Below the pieces are notes generated by a model that was not told the origin of the DNA, did no database searches, and saw only the letters and a list, made by a program, of their open reading frames with translations. A stretch of 52,367 nucleotides of DNA, taken from assembly GCA_003153475.1 (NCBI GenBank), contig PLYT01000057.1, forward strand, positions 7,659 through 60,025, read 5' to 3'. A program made the translations under genes and the position numbers. This DNA is from Betaproteobacteria bacterium (lineage in GTDB: Bacteria; Pseudomonadota; Gammaproteobacteria; Burkholderiales; Casimicrobiaceae). Numbering within the stretch: the stretch's first letter is position 1; every line of letters starts with the position of its first letter. Shown here one piece after another: positions 42,349-50,776 of this stretch.

Positions 42349-43317
42349 ATGCGCCTCGTGATCACCGGCGGCGCCGGTTTCCTCGGCACTCGTCTTGCCC
42401 GCAAGCTGCTCGAGCGCGGCACCTTGGTCGACGCCGCCGGCAACGCCCGCTCGTTGCGGCGACTGGTGCTGCTTGACGTCGTCGCCGCAACGGTGATCGA
42501 TCCGCGCGTCACCGCCATCGCCGGCGACCTCGCCGACCCCGCGGTCATCGAGCGCGTCGTGACGGCCGACACCGATTCGGTATTTCATCTCGCCGCCGTC
42601 GTCAGCGGCCACGCCGAAGCCGAATTTGACACTGGCATGCGGGTCAATCTGGACGCGACGCGCGCGCTGCTCGAGCGATGTCGCAAGCTGGACAGGCCGC
42701 CCAAGTTCGTGTTCACCAGCTCGCTCGCGGTGTTCGGCGGCCAATTGCCCGATCCGGTCCTCGACGACGCGCCGCTGACGCCGCAAACCTCGTATGGCGC
42801 GCAAAAGGCGATCGGAGAGTTGCTGGTCTACGATATGACGCGTAAGGGCTACATCGATGGCCGCAGCCTTCGCCTGCCGACGGTGACGGTGCGGCCCGGC
42901 AAGCCGAACAAGGCCGCGTCCTCGTTCGCCAGCGGCATCATTCGCGAGCCGCTGTCCGGCATCGATGCCGTATGTCCGGTCGCGCCGGAGACGCAACTGT
43001 GGGTGACCTCGCCGCGTCGGGTCATCGACAACCTGATCGTCGGCCACGACGTGGCGCCCGCGAAGTTCTGTCAGACGCGCTCGGTCAATGTGCCTGGACT
43101 GCGGGTGTCAGTCGAGGAAATGGTGTCGGCGCTGCGGCGCGTAGCCGGAGACGCGGTGGCCGCGAGGGTCAAATGGCAGATCGACCCCGTGATAGACAAG
43201 ATCGTGCGCACCTGGCCGGCCAACTTCGCGCCGCGGCTCGGTCCGGCGCTCGGCATGAACGGCGATTCTGATTTCGGCACCATCATCGACGACTATATGC
43301 AGGAGATGGCGACGTAG
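42349..43317 (+). CDS. denD: NAD-dependent epimerase/dehydrogenase, D-erythronate dehydrogenase-like
   Basis: A 322-residue extended SDR. VITGGAGFLGTRLARKLL is the NAD motif; FTSSLAVFGG and TSYGAQKAIGELLVYD hold the catalytic Ser and YxxxK; DGRSLRLPTVTVRPGKPNKAASSFASGIIREPL is the most diagnostic stretch of DenD. DenD oxidises D-erythronate to 2-keto-erythronate. The usual partners (OtnI, OtnK, OtnC) are absent. I chose the second ATG because GGAG lies six bases before it; ATG 42337 would add four residues. Confidence 0.85.
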   Translation: MRLVITGGAGFLGTRLARKLLERGTLVDAAGNARSLRRLVLLDVVAATVIDPRVTAIAGDLADPAVIERVVTADTDSVFHLAAVVSGHAEAEFDTGMRVNLDATRALLERCRKLDRPPKFVFTSSLAVFGGQLPDPVLDDAPLTPQTSYGAQKAIGELLVYDMTRKGYIDGRSLRLPTVTVRPGKPNKAASSFASGIIREPLSGIDAVCPVAPETQLWVTSPRRVIDNLIVGHDVAPAKFCQTRSVNVPGLRVSVEEMVSALRRVAGDAVAARVKWQIDPVIDKIVRTWPANFAPRLGPALGMNGDSDFGTIIDDYMQEMAT

Positions 43318-43572
43318 TGACCGCCGACTGTCGCGCGGAGCGTTCGCGCAGTAACACTTGCCGCCGGATTTGTAATTTGTTCCATTGGCGCCCTTCGATG
43401 CGAGCAGAAGAATGCCGTTTCCCCCGCTACGATCCTGCGACGCGCCGACCGGCACGCTCCGTGCTCGCGCCAAAGATGGTTTGCGGGGTAGCAAAGGGCG
43501 CTGCCTTCGATATCTTGCCGAGACGGGACCGCGGCGCGGTACAAGAACGAAACTCGGGCAAAGGAGGATTCC

Positions 43573-44016
43573 ATGCGTACCCCTGCAAGCGTGGCGGGCC
43601 ATCCGCTGCACGCGATGCTGATCGTTTTTCCCGTCGGACTGCTGATCTTTTCTCTGATTTGCGATCTGTGTTCTCTGGGCAGCGCCAACCCGGCGACGTG
43701 GGCGACCGTGGCGCTGTATACGATGGTCGGCGGTTTCATCGGCGCGCTGGTCGCCGCCATGCCTGGCCTGATCGATCTGCTGTCGCTGACCGATCCGAGC
43801 GTCAAGAAGATCGCGATCACTCACATGTCGATCAATCTGGTTGCGGTCGCGCTTTTCGCGGTGAACATCTGGCTGCGCGTCGGCGGCGCGGGCAATACCG
43901 GGACGCCGTTGATCCTGTCGGCGATCGCCATCGCGATTCTCGCCGTGTCGGGATGGCTCGGCGGAGAAATGGTGCATCGGCACGGCGTGGGGGTCGACAC
44001 GACGCCGCGAGTGTAG
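43573..44016 (+). CDS. DUF2231 membrane protein
   Basis: A 147-residue protein with four hydrophobic helices (about residues 14-32, 45-66, 81-101 and 112-127). HPLHAMLIVFPVGLL at the start and GWLGGEMVHRHGVGV at the end are the conserved His-rich segments of DUF2231, whose function is unknown. AAAGGAGG lies eight bases before the ATG. The 255-bp region upstream (43318-43572) shows no gene I can support. It converges with dusA. Confidence 0.85.
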   Translation: MRTPASVAGHPLHAMLIVFPVGLLIFSLICDLCSLGSANPATWATVALYTMVGGFIGALVAAMPGLIDLLSLTDPSVKKIAITHMSINLVAVALFAVNIWLRVGGAGNTGTPLILSAIAIAILAVSGWLGGEMVHRHGVGVDTTPRV

Positions 44017-44025
44017 CGATTCCGG

Positions 44026-44053
44026 CGCGAGGGCCTTGCGGGGGCCCCTCGCG
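44026..44053. terminator. Bidirectional hairpin between DUF2231 gene and dusA
   Basis: CGCGAGGG at 44026-44033 pairs with CCCTCGCG at 44046-44053, with two further G-C pairs possible beyond a one-base bulge, around a TTGCGG loop. It ends one base before the dusA stop and nine bases after the DUF2231 stop. A bidirectional terminator is likely by position, but there is no T-run. Confidence 0.5.
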
Positions 44054-45046
44054 TCAAGCGGCGGCGGCGATCGTTTCCGGCTCGACCTCGCGCAGTGCCG
44101 AGACCAGGAGTTCGGCGCTGCCGCCTTGCAGCAGCGCAGCATCGGACAACATCCGGCGCCAGGTGCGCGCACCCGGACAGCCGTGGTACAGACCGAGGAT
44201 ATGCCGGGTGATCGCGCGCAGATGAACGCCGCGTGCAAGCTGCGTCTCGACGTAGGGCAGCAGTGCCGCGACGATTTCCGCTCGCGAGCGAGGTCGCCCG
44301 CCGGCGCCGAAGCACAGCGCATCTGCGCTGGCCAGGATGTACGGGTGATGGTAGGCGACGCGCCCGAGCATCACGCCGTCGACCTTCGGCAGCTCGCGCG
44401 CGATATCGGCGGGTGTGGAAATGCCGCCATTGATGACGATTGTCGTATCCGGAAAGTCGCGCTTCAGCCGGTGCACGAATTCGTACTTCAGCGGCGGGAC
44501 TTCGCGATTCTCTTTCGGTGACAGCCCCTTCAGGATCGCGTTTCTGGCGTGGACGATGAAAGCGCCGGCGCCGGCCGCGACGACGCCGCCGACGAAGTCG
44601 CGTACAAACGCATATTCTTCAACCGCATCGATACCGGTGCGGTGCTTGACCGTCACCGGCAGGTCGACGGCGTCGCGCATTGCCGCGACGCAATCCGCGA
44701 CCAGCGCAGGCTCGGCCATCAGGCACGCGCCGAAGCTTCCGGTCTGCACGCGCTCGCTCGGACAGCCGACGTTGAGATTGATCTCGTCATAGCCCCACGC
44801 CTCTCCCAGCCGCGCGCAGTGCGCGAGCGCGGAGGGGTCGCTGCCGCCGAGCTGCAATGCGACCGGATGCTCGGCCGGGTCGAAGTCGAGATGCCGCGGA
44901 ACGTTGCCGAACATCATCGCGCCGGTCGTCACCATTTCGGTGTACAGCAGTGCGCGCGGCGTAATCAGCCGGAGAAAGTAGCGGCAATGACGGTCAGTCC
45001 AGTCCATCATCGGCGCAGTACAGAGTACGTGAGCGTCTCGCGTCAT
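44054..45046 (-). CDS. dusA: tRNA-dihydrouridine(20/20a) synthase
   Basis: A 330-residue FMN enzyme. CTAPMMDWTDRHCRYFLRLI is the characteristic DusA start. NLNVGCPSERVQTGSFGACLM near residue 92 contains the catalytic Cys, and VKHRTGID and VHARNAILKGLSPKENREVPPL follow. It reduces uridine 20 and 20a in the D loop of tRNAs. Length and motifs are normal for DusA rather than DusB or DusC. Upstream on the same strand lies the chemosensory cluster, 124 bp away. Confidence 0.95.
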   Translation of the reverse strand: MTRDAHVLCTAPMMDWTDRHCRYFLRLITPRALLYTEMVTTGAMMFGNVPRHLDFDPAEHPVALQLGGSDPSALAHCARLGEAWGYDEINLNVGCPSERVQTGSFGACLMAEPALVADCVAAMRDAVDLPVTVKHRTGIDAVEEYAFVRDFVGGVVAAGAGAFIVHARNAILKGLSPKENREVPPLKYEFVHRLKRDFPDTTIVINGGISTPADIARELPKVDGVMLGRVAYHHPYILASADALCFGAGGRPRSRAEIVAALLPYVETQLARGVHLRAITRHILGLYHGCPGARTWRRMLSDAALLQGGSAELLVSALREVEPETIAAAA

Positions 45047-45170
45047 GCTATATCCAAGTGCAGCGTTAGCCCGATAGGATAACGTCTCAGGTCATTTAAC
45101 CGGACAGTAGTGAAGGCCGACAGTGGTTGGAGTGGTTCATCGCGGTCTCTGGTTCGGGCGACTCGCGCGA

Positions 45171-45638
45171 TTAATACTTGGGGCGTTCGCTTCTGGGCGC
45201 GCTTCCGGGCGGCGGCTCGTTCAGGCCGGCCCAAAACGTCCCCACTTGCTTCACCGCGTCGACGAAATCCTTGAACTGCATCGGCTTTACGACGTAGGCG
45301 TTCACGCCCAGCCGGTAGGCGGCCTGCAAATCGCGATCCTCGCGCGAGGAAGTCATGACCACCACCGGAATCGTGCTGAGACCGGGCTCGCCCTTGATCT
45401 GGCGCAGCACCTCGATTCCGTCCTGCTTCGGCATCTTCAGGTCCAGCAGCACGACCACCGGGTTTCCTTTGGCGCGGTCGGAGAACTCGCCCCGTCGATA
45501 CAGGTAATCCAGCGCTTCAGCACCGTCCTGCAGATGCAAGACTTCATTCGCCAGGTTGTGGGCCGCCAGTGCGTGGAGCGCCAGTTCCGCGTCTCTGGGG
45601 CTGTCTTCGACCAGCAGGATTCGCTTCAGAAAATTCAT
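45171..45638 (-). CDS. Rcp1-like single-domain response regulator
   Basis: A 155-residue stand-alone receiver. ILLVEDSPRDAELALHAL, the acceptor Asp66 in LLDLKMPKQDG, VMTSSREDRDL and KPMQF (conserved Lys) are present. DALDYL-type spacing, QDGAEALDYLYRRGEF, marks the Rcp1 group that pairs with PAS or phytochrome-like histidine kinases. It has no output domain. I chose ATG 45638 because AAGGA lies seven bases upstream; ATG 45656 would overlap the kinase stop by four bases. The likely partner is the kinase encoded immediately upstream. Confidence 0.88.
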   Translation of the reverse strand: MNFLKRILLVEDSPRDAELALHALAAHNLANEVLHLQDGAEALDYLYRRGEFSDRAKGNPVVVLLDLKMPKQDGIEVLRQIKGEPGLSTIPVVVMTSSREDRDLQAAYRLGVNAYVVKPMQFKDFVDAVKQVGTFWAGLNEPPPGSAPRSERPKY

Positions 45639-45652
45639 GGATTGTTCCTTGC

Positions 45653-47407
45653 TCATGGTCTGTGTGCTGGCGCCGATGGCCTGAGAGTGAAATAAAACGT
45701 GGCGCCCTCGCCGGTCTTCCCCTCGGCCCACACCCGGCCGCCATGCCGGCCGATGATGCGCCGCACGTTGGCCAACCCGATCCCGGTGCCCTCGAACTCA
45801 TCCGGGCGGTGCAGCCGCTGGAACACCCCGAACAGCTTGTCCGCATACTTCATGTCGAAGCCCACACCGTTGTCGCGCACGAACAGGACGAGCCGCCCCT
45901 CTTCCTCGCCGGCGCTGCCGATCTCGATCTCTGCCGCATCCCGCGGTCGGGTGTACTTCACCGCATTGCCCAGCAGATTGGCGAACACCTGCTTGAGCAT
46001 CGCCGGGTCGCCGCTTGCCGTCGGGAGCGGTGGAACCTTCCACACGATGTTGCGCCCCTGAGTGGGCATCTCCAGATCGCGGATGCCGTTCTGCACCAGA
46101 GCGCCCAGATCGACTTGAGTCTCGTGCATCTCGGCGTGATTCATGCGGGAGAACGCCAGCAGATCGTCGATGAGTTGGCCCATCTGACGGCTTGCGTCGG
46201 TGATTACATTCAGATACCGCCGGGCTTCGGATGAAAGAGTGCTGGCGGTGTCTTCGACCAACATCTGGATGTAGCCATCGATGTGCCGCAGCGGGGCCCG
46301 CAGGTCGTGCGACACCGAGTAGGAAAACGACTCCAGCTCCTGGTTGGCGGCTTCGAGTGCGGCATTCTTCTCTTGCAGCGTTTTCTCGAAATACTTTCGT
46401 TCGGTGATGTCGATGCCGGAAGCTATCAGTTTGACCACCCGGCCCTCGCCGTCGTGCACCGGCACGAGCATGAAATCGATGGGGACGAGGGCGCCGTCCG
46501 CCATGCGCGTGATCATGTCGTGGCGCACCGTCTCGCCGCGCAAGGCGCGCTCGATGTCCTCGCCGAGCCGCGCCTGCACCGCCGGCGAATAGGAAAGCCA
46601 CCCGGCTTCCTCGAACCGCTTGCCGATGACGTCCTGGCGCTGCAGGCCGCCGCTTTCCAGTGCGGCGCGGTTGACATCCACCAGGACCCCGTCCGGCGTT
46701 ATTTCGCCGACGAAGGTGGCCATGTTGTCAACGATGCTTCGCAGGCGTTGCTCGCTTTCCCTCAGGGACTGCTGCGCCTCTTCGCGCTGCCGGCTCTCTT
46801 GTTCAAGCCGGCGATTGACCTCGGCCAATGCCGCGTTGATGCCGCGGAGTTCCTCCTGCGCCTGGCTCAGTTCCGCATTGCGCTGGATGGCGGCGTCGTA
46901 GGTGGAGAGCAGCAGGTTGAGGATCTGCAGACGGCCGGCGGTGATGTAATGTCTCTTGTCATTGAAATAGAGCTCCACCCCCATACCGGCGTCCTGCGGC
47001 CGTTGGAATTCGCGATTGGCGAGCACGTACCGCACACGACCGAGCAGATAATGCTCGTCATACGGCTTGAGGACGAAGTTATCGGCCCCGCACTCCAGTC
47101 CGCGGATCACGTCCTGGGGATCGGACATCGTGGTGACGAGGATGACCGGGATGTTGCGAAGATCGGCGTCCGCCTTGATCCGGCGGGAAAGTTCGTAGCC
47201 GTCCATTTCCGGCATGATCACGTCACTGATGATCAGTGCGGGCCGGAACTGTGGCGCCATTTCCAGCACCAGGCGGCCGTTGGCGGCAACGCCCACTTCG
47301 TACCCTTGCTGTTCGAGAATATGCCGCAGCCGTTGGGCCTGGGTGGGGCTGTCTTCCGCGATCAGGACTTTCACGGGTGAATCGGACGGTTGCGTACTTG
47401 TGCCCAT
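45653..47407 (-). CDS. Hybrid histidine kinase, REC-PAS-HisKA-HATPase
   Basis: A 584-residue cytosolic kinase. The N-terminal receiver has Asp62 (SDVIMPEMDG) and KPYDE near 115; a coiled coil (about 170-222) with AELSQAQEELRGINAAL leads to a PAS domain (about 222-338). His367 in SYSVSHDLRAPLRHIDGY is the phosphorylated residue; HATPase motifs are FANLLGNAVKYT, DNGVGFD and GTGIGLANVRRI. No membrane segment, so the input comes through its receiver or PAS. ATG 47407 has GAGGA nine bases upstream and lies four bases after the CheB stop; a longer frame runs into cheB. Confidence 0.9.
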   Translation of the reverse strand: MGTSTQPSDSPVKVLIAEDSPTQAQRLRHILEQQGYEVGVAANGRLVLEMAPQFRPALIISDVIMPEMDGYELSRRIKADADLRNIPVILVTTMSDPQDVIRGLECGADNFVLKPYDEHYLLGRVRYVLANREFQRPQDAGMGVELYFNDKRHYITAGRLQILNLLLSTYDAAIQRNAELSQAQEELRGINAALAEVNRRLEQESRQREEAQQSLRESEQRLRSIVDNMATFVGEITPDGVLVDVNRAALESGGLQRQDVIGKRFEEAGWLSYSPAVQARLGEDIERALRGETVRHDMITRMADGALVPIDFMLVPVHDGEGRVVKLIASGIDITERKYFEKTLQEKNAALEAANQELESFSYSVSHDLRAPLRHIDGYIQMLVEDTASTLSSEARRYLNVITDASRQMGQLIDDLLAFSRMNHAEMHETQVDLGALVQNGIRDLEMPTQGRNIVWKVPPLPTASGDPAMLKQVFANLLGNAVKYTRPRDAAEIEIGSAGEEEGRLVLFVRDNGVGFDMKYADKLFGVFQRLHRPDEFEGTGIGLANVRRIIGRHGGRVWAEGKTGEGATFYFTLRPSAPAHRP

Positions 47408-47411
47408 AAGT

Positions 47412-48494
47412 TCAGTTCCTCGATTTGCCATTTCTGGGGTTGACCAGCGCCACCAGCGCATCGGCGATCTTGTCGGCCGGTACCACGTGCGTGGCGCCGC
47501 CCAGTGCGATGGCTTCGCCCGGCATGCCGTGCACGACCGAGCTTTCCCGGTCCTGCGCGATCGTGATCGCGCCCTTGTCCCTCATCAGCTTCAATTCGGC
47601 CGCGCCATCCTTGCCCATGCCGGTCAGCAACACCCCCAGCGCGTTCGGGCCGTACGCTGCGGCCAGCGACCGGAACAGGAACGACACCGCTGGCCGCAGA
47701 TGATTCTCCGGTTCCTCTTTGGTCAGAAGAATGTGGCCGTTGGCCCCGATGCCCATGTGGAAATCGTCGGGCGCCAGATACACGTGGCCCGGCAGCGGGG
47801 TAGTCCCGTAGGAAGCAAGGTGAATCTGTAAGCCGGTGGTTTGGTTCAGCCACTCGGCCATGCCGGCCAGAAATCCGTGCGCAATATGCTGCACGACGAG
47901 TACCGGCGCGGGAAAGTCCTTCGGCAGTCCTGCGAGGATGGTTTGCAGCACCGGCGGCCCGCCGGTGGATGTGCCGATGCCGATCAGTTTGATCTCCGCC
48001 GGAGCGCGCTGCCATTTCGCGGCTTGGGTAGGATGGGCCGCAGGCAAAGGCGCCGGCTGCGAGCGGGCCGTGCGGCGCACGACCTTGACCTCGGACATCA
48101 GTTTCACCGTTTCCAGGAGGTGCGCGGCCATCGCCTCGAAATCGCCGTGCTCGCGGCCGAGCGGCTTCTCGATGCAGGCGATGGCTCCCGCTTCCATCGC
48201 CTGGAAGGTGATGACGACGTCCTTGGTCTTGGCGGTGGCGCTGCAGATAACGATCGGCACCGGTTGGGTCTCCATGATGCGGCGCGTCGCTTCGAAACCA
48301 TCCAGGCGCGGCATATGGATATCCATCAGCACCACGTCGGGCTTGTTCTTCTTGACAAAATCCAGCGCGGCCTGGCCGTCGTTGACGGCGCCGATAACGC
48401 GGATCTGCGGATCCGAATCGAGCAGGTGAACGAGGAACATGCGCGTCACCGTCGAGTCCTCCGCCACCAGGACGTTGATCTTGCGGTCGGTCAT
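47412..48494 (-). CDS. cheB: Protein-glutamate methylesterase CheB
   Basis: A 360-residue CheB. The receiver domain has Asp58 (LMDIHMPRLDG), VICSATAKTKDV and EKPLG. After a linker the methylesterase domain has the catalytic Ser in GIGTSTGGPPVLQ near 176, His in VQHIAHGFLAGMA near 203 and Asp in LTGMGKDGAAEL near 300. It removes methyl groups from, and deamidates, chemoreceptor glutamates. It lies directly after cheA (15 bp). The matching methyltransferase CheR is not in the window. Confidence 0.95.
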   Translation of the reverse strand: MTDRKINVLVAEDSTVTRMFLVHLLDSDPQIRVIGAVNDGQAALDFVKKNKPDVVLMDIHMPRLDGFEATRRIMETQPVPIVICSATAKTKDVVITFQAMEAGAIACIEKPLGREHGDFEAMAAHLLETVKLMSEVKVVRRTARSQPAPLPAAHPTQAAKWQRAPAEIKLIGIGTSTGGPPVLQTILAGLPKDFPAPVLVVQHIAHGFLAGMAEWLNQTTGLQIHLASYGTTPLPGHVYLAPDDFHMGIGANGHILLTKEEPENHLRPAVSFLFRSLAAAYGPNALGVLLTGMGKDGAAELKLMRDKGAITIAQDRESSVVHGMPGEAIALGGATHVVPADKIADALVALVNPRNGKSRN

Positions 48495-48509
48495 GAAAGG
48501 TTCACTCGT

Positions 48510-50762
48510 TCAAATCAGCCGCCGTACGGCCTCGAGCAGGTTGCTCTGGTCGAAGCTGCTCTTGACGAGGTAGGCATTGGCGCCAGCGTCGATGCCGCGC
48601 TCGCGGTCCTCCCGCGTTTCCAGCGCCGTCACCAGCACCACCGGAAGTTCCGCGAGTTTCTTGTCGGCACGAATCCTCGCGGTCAGGTCGAAGCCGTTCA
48701 GCCGCGGCATTTCCACATCGGAAACAACCAAGTCGAACCTTTCGGTGCGTAGCAGGGTGAACGCCTCCATCCCGTCCACCGCGATTTTCACGTTGTAGCC
48801 CGCCGACTCCAGGATGCCTTTCAGCAGCATGCGCGACGTGATCGAATCCTCGGCGACGAGGATCGTCCTGGTTTCGGCTAGCGCCGGCGCCGTCCCGGCG
48901 GCCACCCGCGCCTGCGCGCCGGCAACCTTTCGGGCGGACTTGAGCAGGTCGGCCACGTTGAGAATCGGCGCGACCTCGCCGGAGCCCAGTACCGTGGCGG
49001 CGGCAACGTTGCGCACTCGTGACAGGGGCTTTACCAGCGGCTTGACCAGCACCTCCTGTTCGTCCAGAACGGCGTCCACGGCGAACGCAACGCGTTGCTC
49101 GCCGCTGCCGAGAACGATCACCGGCGCGCCGGCGGGCGGCGTGTCCTTCCGCTCCACGGGCGGCAACTCCAGTGCGTCGGCCAGTTGCACCAGGGCCACC
49201 GCACGCCCGTCGAGCGAGATGGTCTCGCGACCTTCAACGGTTTGAACGTCGTCGGGCCACGCGCGCGCCACGCGCTCGACCTGGGCGGTCGGCACCACCA
49301 ACAGCCGCCCGGCCGCCTCGACCAGGATGCCGCGAAACGTCGCCCGCGTCGACGGCATGACGATGCGGAAAGCGGTTCCCAGGCCCGGGCGGCTCTCGAC
49401 CGAGACTTCCCCGCCCAGCTTTTCGGCTTTCTCGCGCACGATCGCCAGCCCAAGTCCGCGCCCGGACAACTCCGTGATGATCGGGCTGGTGGACACTTCG
49501 GACTGGAAAACCAGCGCCTGCGTCTCAGGCTCGTCGAGTCGGGCTGCCTCCTCTGCCGAGATCAGGCCGTGCCTGACCGCCGACTCTTTCACCTTGTGGG
49601 TGTCGATGCCAGCGCCGTCGTCGGACAAGAGCAGTTGCACTTTGCTGCCGTTGACCTGCGTGACCGCGAGCGTGATCGTGGCCCGGGGCGGCTTGCCGCG
49701 CCGGGTGCGCTCGCCGGGGGGTTCGATGCCATGATCGATGCTGTTGCGCAGCAAATGAATGAGCGGGTCTTTCATCTCCTCCAGAATGCGTTTGTCGATC
49801 TCGATGTTCTCGCCGTAGATCTTAAGGTCGGCCTCCTTGCCCTGATCGCGGCACAGATCGCGCACTAGTTTCGGGAACGATGCCGAAATTGTGTCAAACG
49901 GCAGCAGCAGCAGTTTCTTGGAATCCTCGAGCAGATCGTCCACCAGCTTGCCGACGACGTGGCGGTCCTGCTCCGCTGTCCGGGTGAGCGCCACCACTTT
50001 GCTTTCAAGTAACTTGAGGTGGTCGAGGTTCCAATCGAGAAACTCCAACAGTTGGACCAAACCCGGGTGGTGGTCGGCGCGGCCGGGCGCCGGCCGATCA
50101 ATCGCATGGCGCAGTGCGCGCGCTTCCGGTTCGACCGCCGCCCATTCGTTTCTCCACGCCTCGAAGCGGTGCGCCAGCTCACGCAAGTCTTCCGCTCGCT
50201 GGCCAGTGGTCAGTTTCACTGTGAGCATCTCCTCCGCTTCCACCAACCGCGCGTCCAGCCTGGCGACGGTGATACGCACGGTTTCGTCGGAGGGAAAAGT
50301 TTCTTGCTCCGCGACCGGCGCCGGCGGGACAACTTCCGCTGACGCGGGCACGGAGACTTCCGGCTGCCGGATCGGCTGATCGAACGATGGCCGCGCGGCG
50401 GGCGCGCGCGCGCCGCGTGTAGCCTGCGGTGCGGTCATGGCGGCTGTAATGGCATCGAGCGTGCGGTGCAGCGTGTCGAACGTGGTGGGCGATGGGGCGC
50501 TTTCCTGCCGCTTCCAGGCGGCGAACACGTCTTCCAGGGACTGGCACAGCGACTCGATCTCGGTGAAATCCACCGCGCGTGCGGCGCCCTTCAAACTGTG
50601 CGCGGCGCGGAACACCGTCTCCACGATCTTGCGTCGTGCTTCGGACGCAGGCGTTTGCTCCAGTTCCAGCAAACCCGCCGCGATCGCCTGCAAATGCTCA
50701 GCGGCCTCGACCTTGAAAGTCGCCCGGAGCTGTTTGAGGAATTCGTCTTCCTTGGTGCGCAT
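48510..50762 (-). CDS. CheA-type hybrid histidine kinase with C-terminal receiver (WspE-like)
   Basis: A 750-residue protein. The Hpt domain has His55 in AAHSLKGAARAVDF. A Pro/Ala-rich linker (about 115-160) follows. The dimerisation and ATPase part has HLLRNSIDHGIEPP, DDGAGID and GRGLGLAIVREKAEKLGGE, then a CheW-like domain (about 470-600) and a C-terminal receiver with SDVEMPRLNGFDL. The usual P2 response-regulator-binding domain is not obvious. This layout is seen in WspE-like and other alternative chemosensory kinases. It should be driven by the MCP encoded next to it. Confidence 0.92.
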   Translation of the reverse strand: MRTKEDEFLKQLRATFKVEAAEHLQAIAAGLLELEQTPASEARRKIVETVFRAAHSLKGAARAVDFTEIESLCQSLEDVFAAWKRQESAPSPTTFDTLHRTLDAITAAMTAPQATRGARAPAARPSFDQPIRQPEVSVPASAEVVPPAPVAEQETFPSDETVRITVARLDARLVEAEEMLTVKLTTGQRAEDLRELAHRFEAWRNEWAAVEPEARALRHAIDRPAPGRADHHPGLVQLLEFLDWNLDHLKLLESKVVALTRTAEQDRHVVGKLVDDLLEDSKKLLLLPFDTISASFPKLVRDLCRDQGKEADLKIYGENIEIDKRILEEMKDPLIHLLRNSIDHGIEPPGERTRRGKPPRATITLAVTQVNGSKVQLLLSDDGAGIDTHKVKESAVRHGLISAEEAARLDEPETQALVFQSEVSTSPIITELSGRGLGLAIVREKAEKLGGEVSVESRPGLGTAFRIVMPSTRATFRGILVEAAGRLLVVPTAQVERVARAWPDDVQTVEGRETISLDGRAVALVQLADALELPPVERKDTPPAGAPVIVLGSGEQRVAFAVDAVLDEQEVLVKPLVKPLSRVRNVAAATVLGSGEVAPILNVADLLKSARKVAGAQARVAAGTAPALAETRTILVAEDSITSRMLLKGILESAGYNVKIAVDGMEAFTLLRTERFDLVVSDVEMPRLNGFDLTARIRADKKLAELPVVLVTALETREDRERGIDAGANAYLVKSSFDQSNLLEAVRRLI

Positions 50763-50776
50763 CGCGAATTCGCTTT

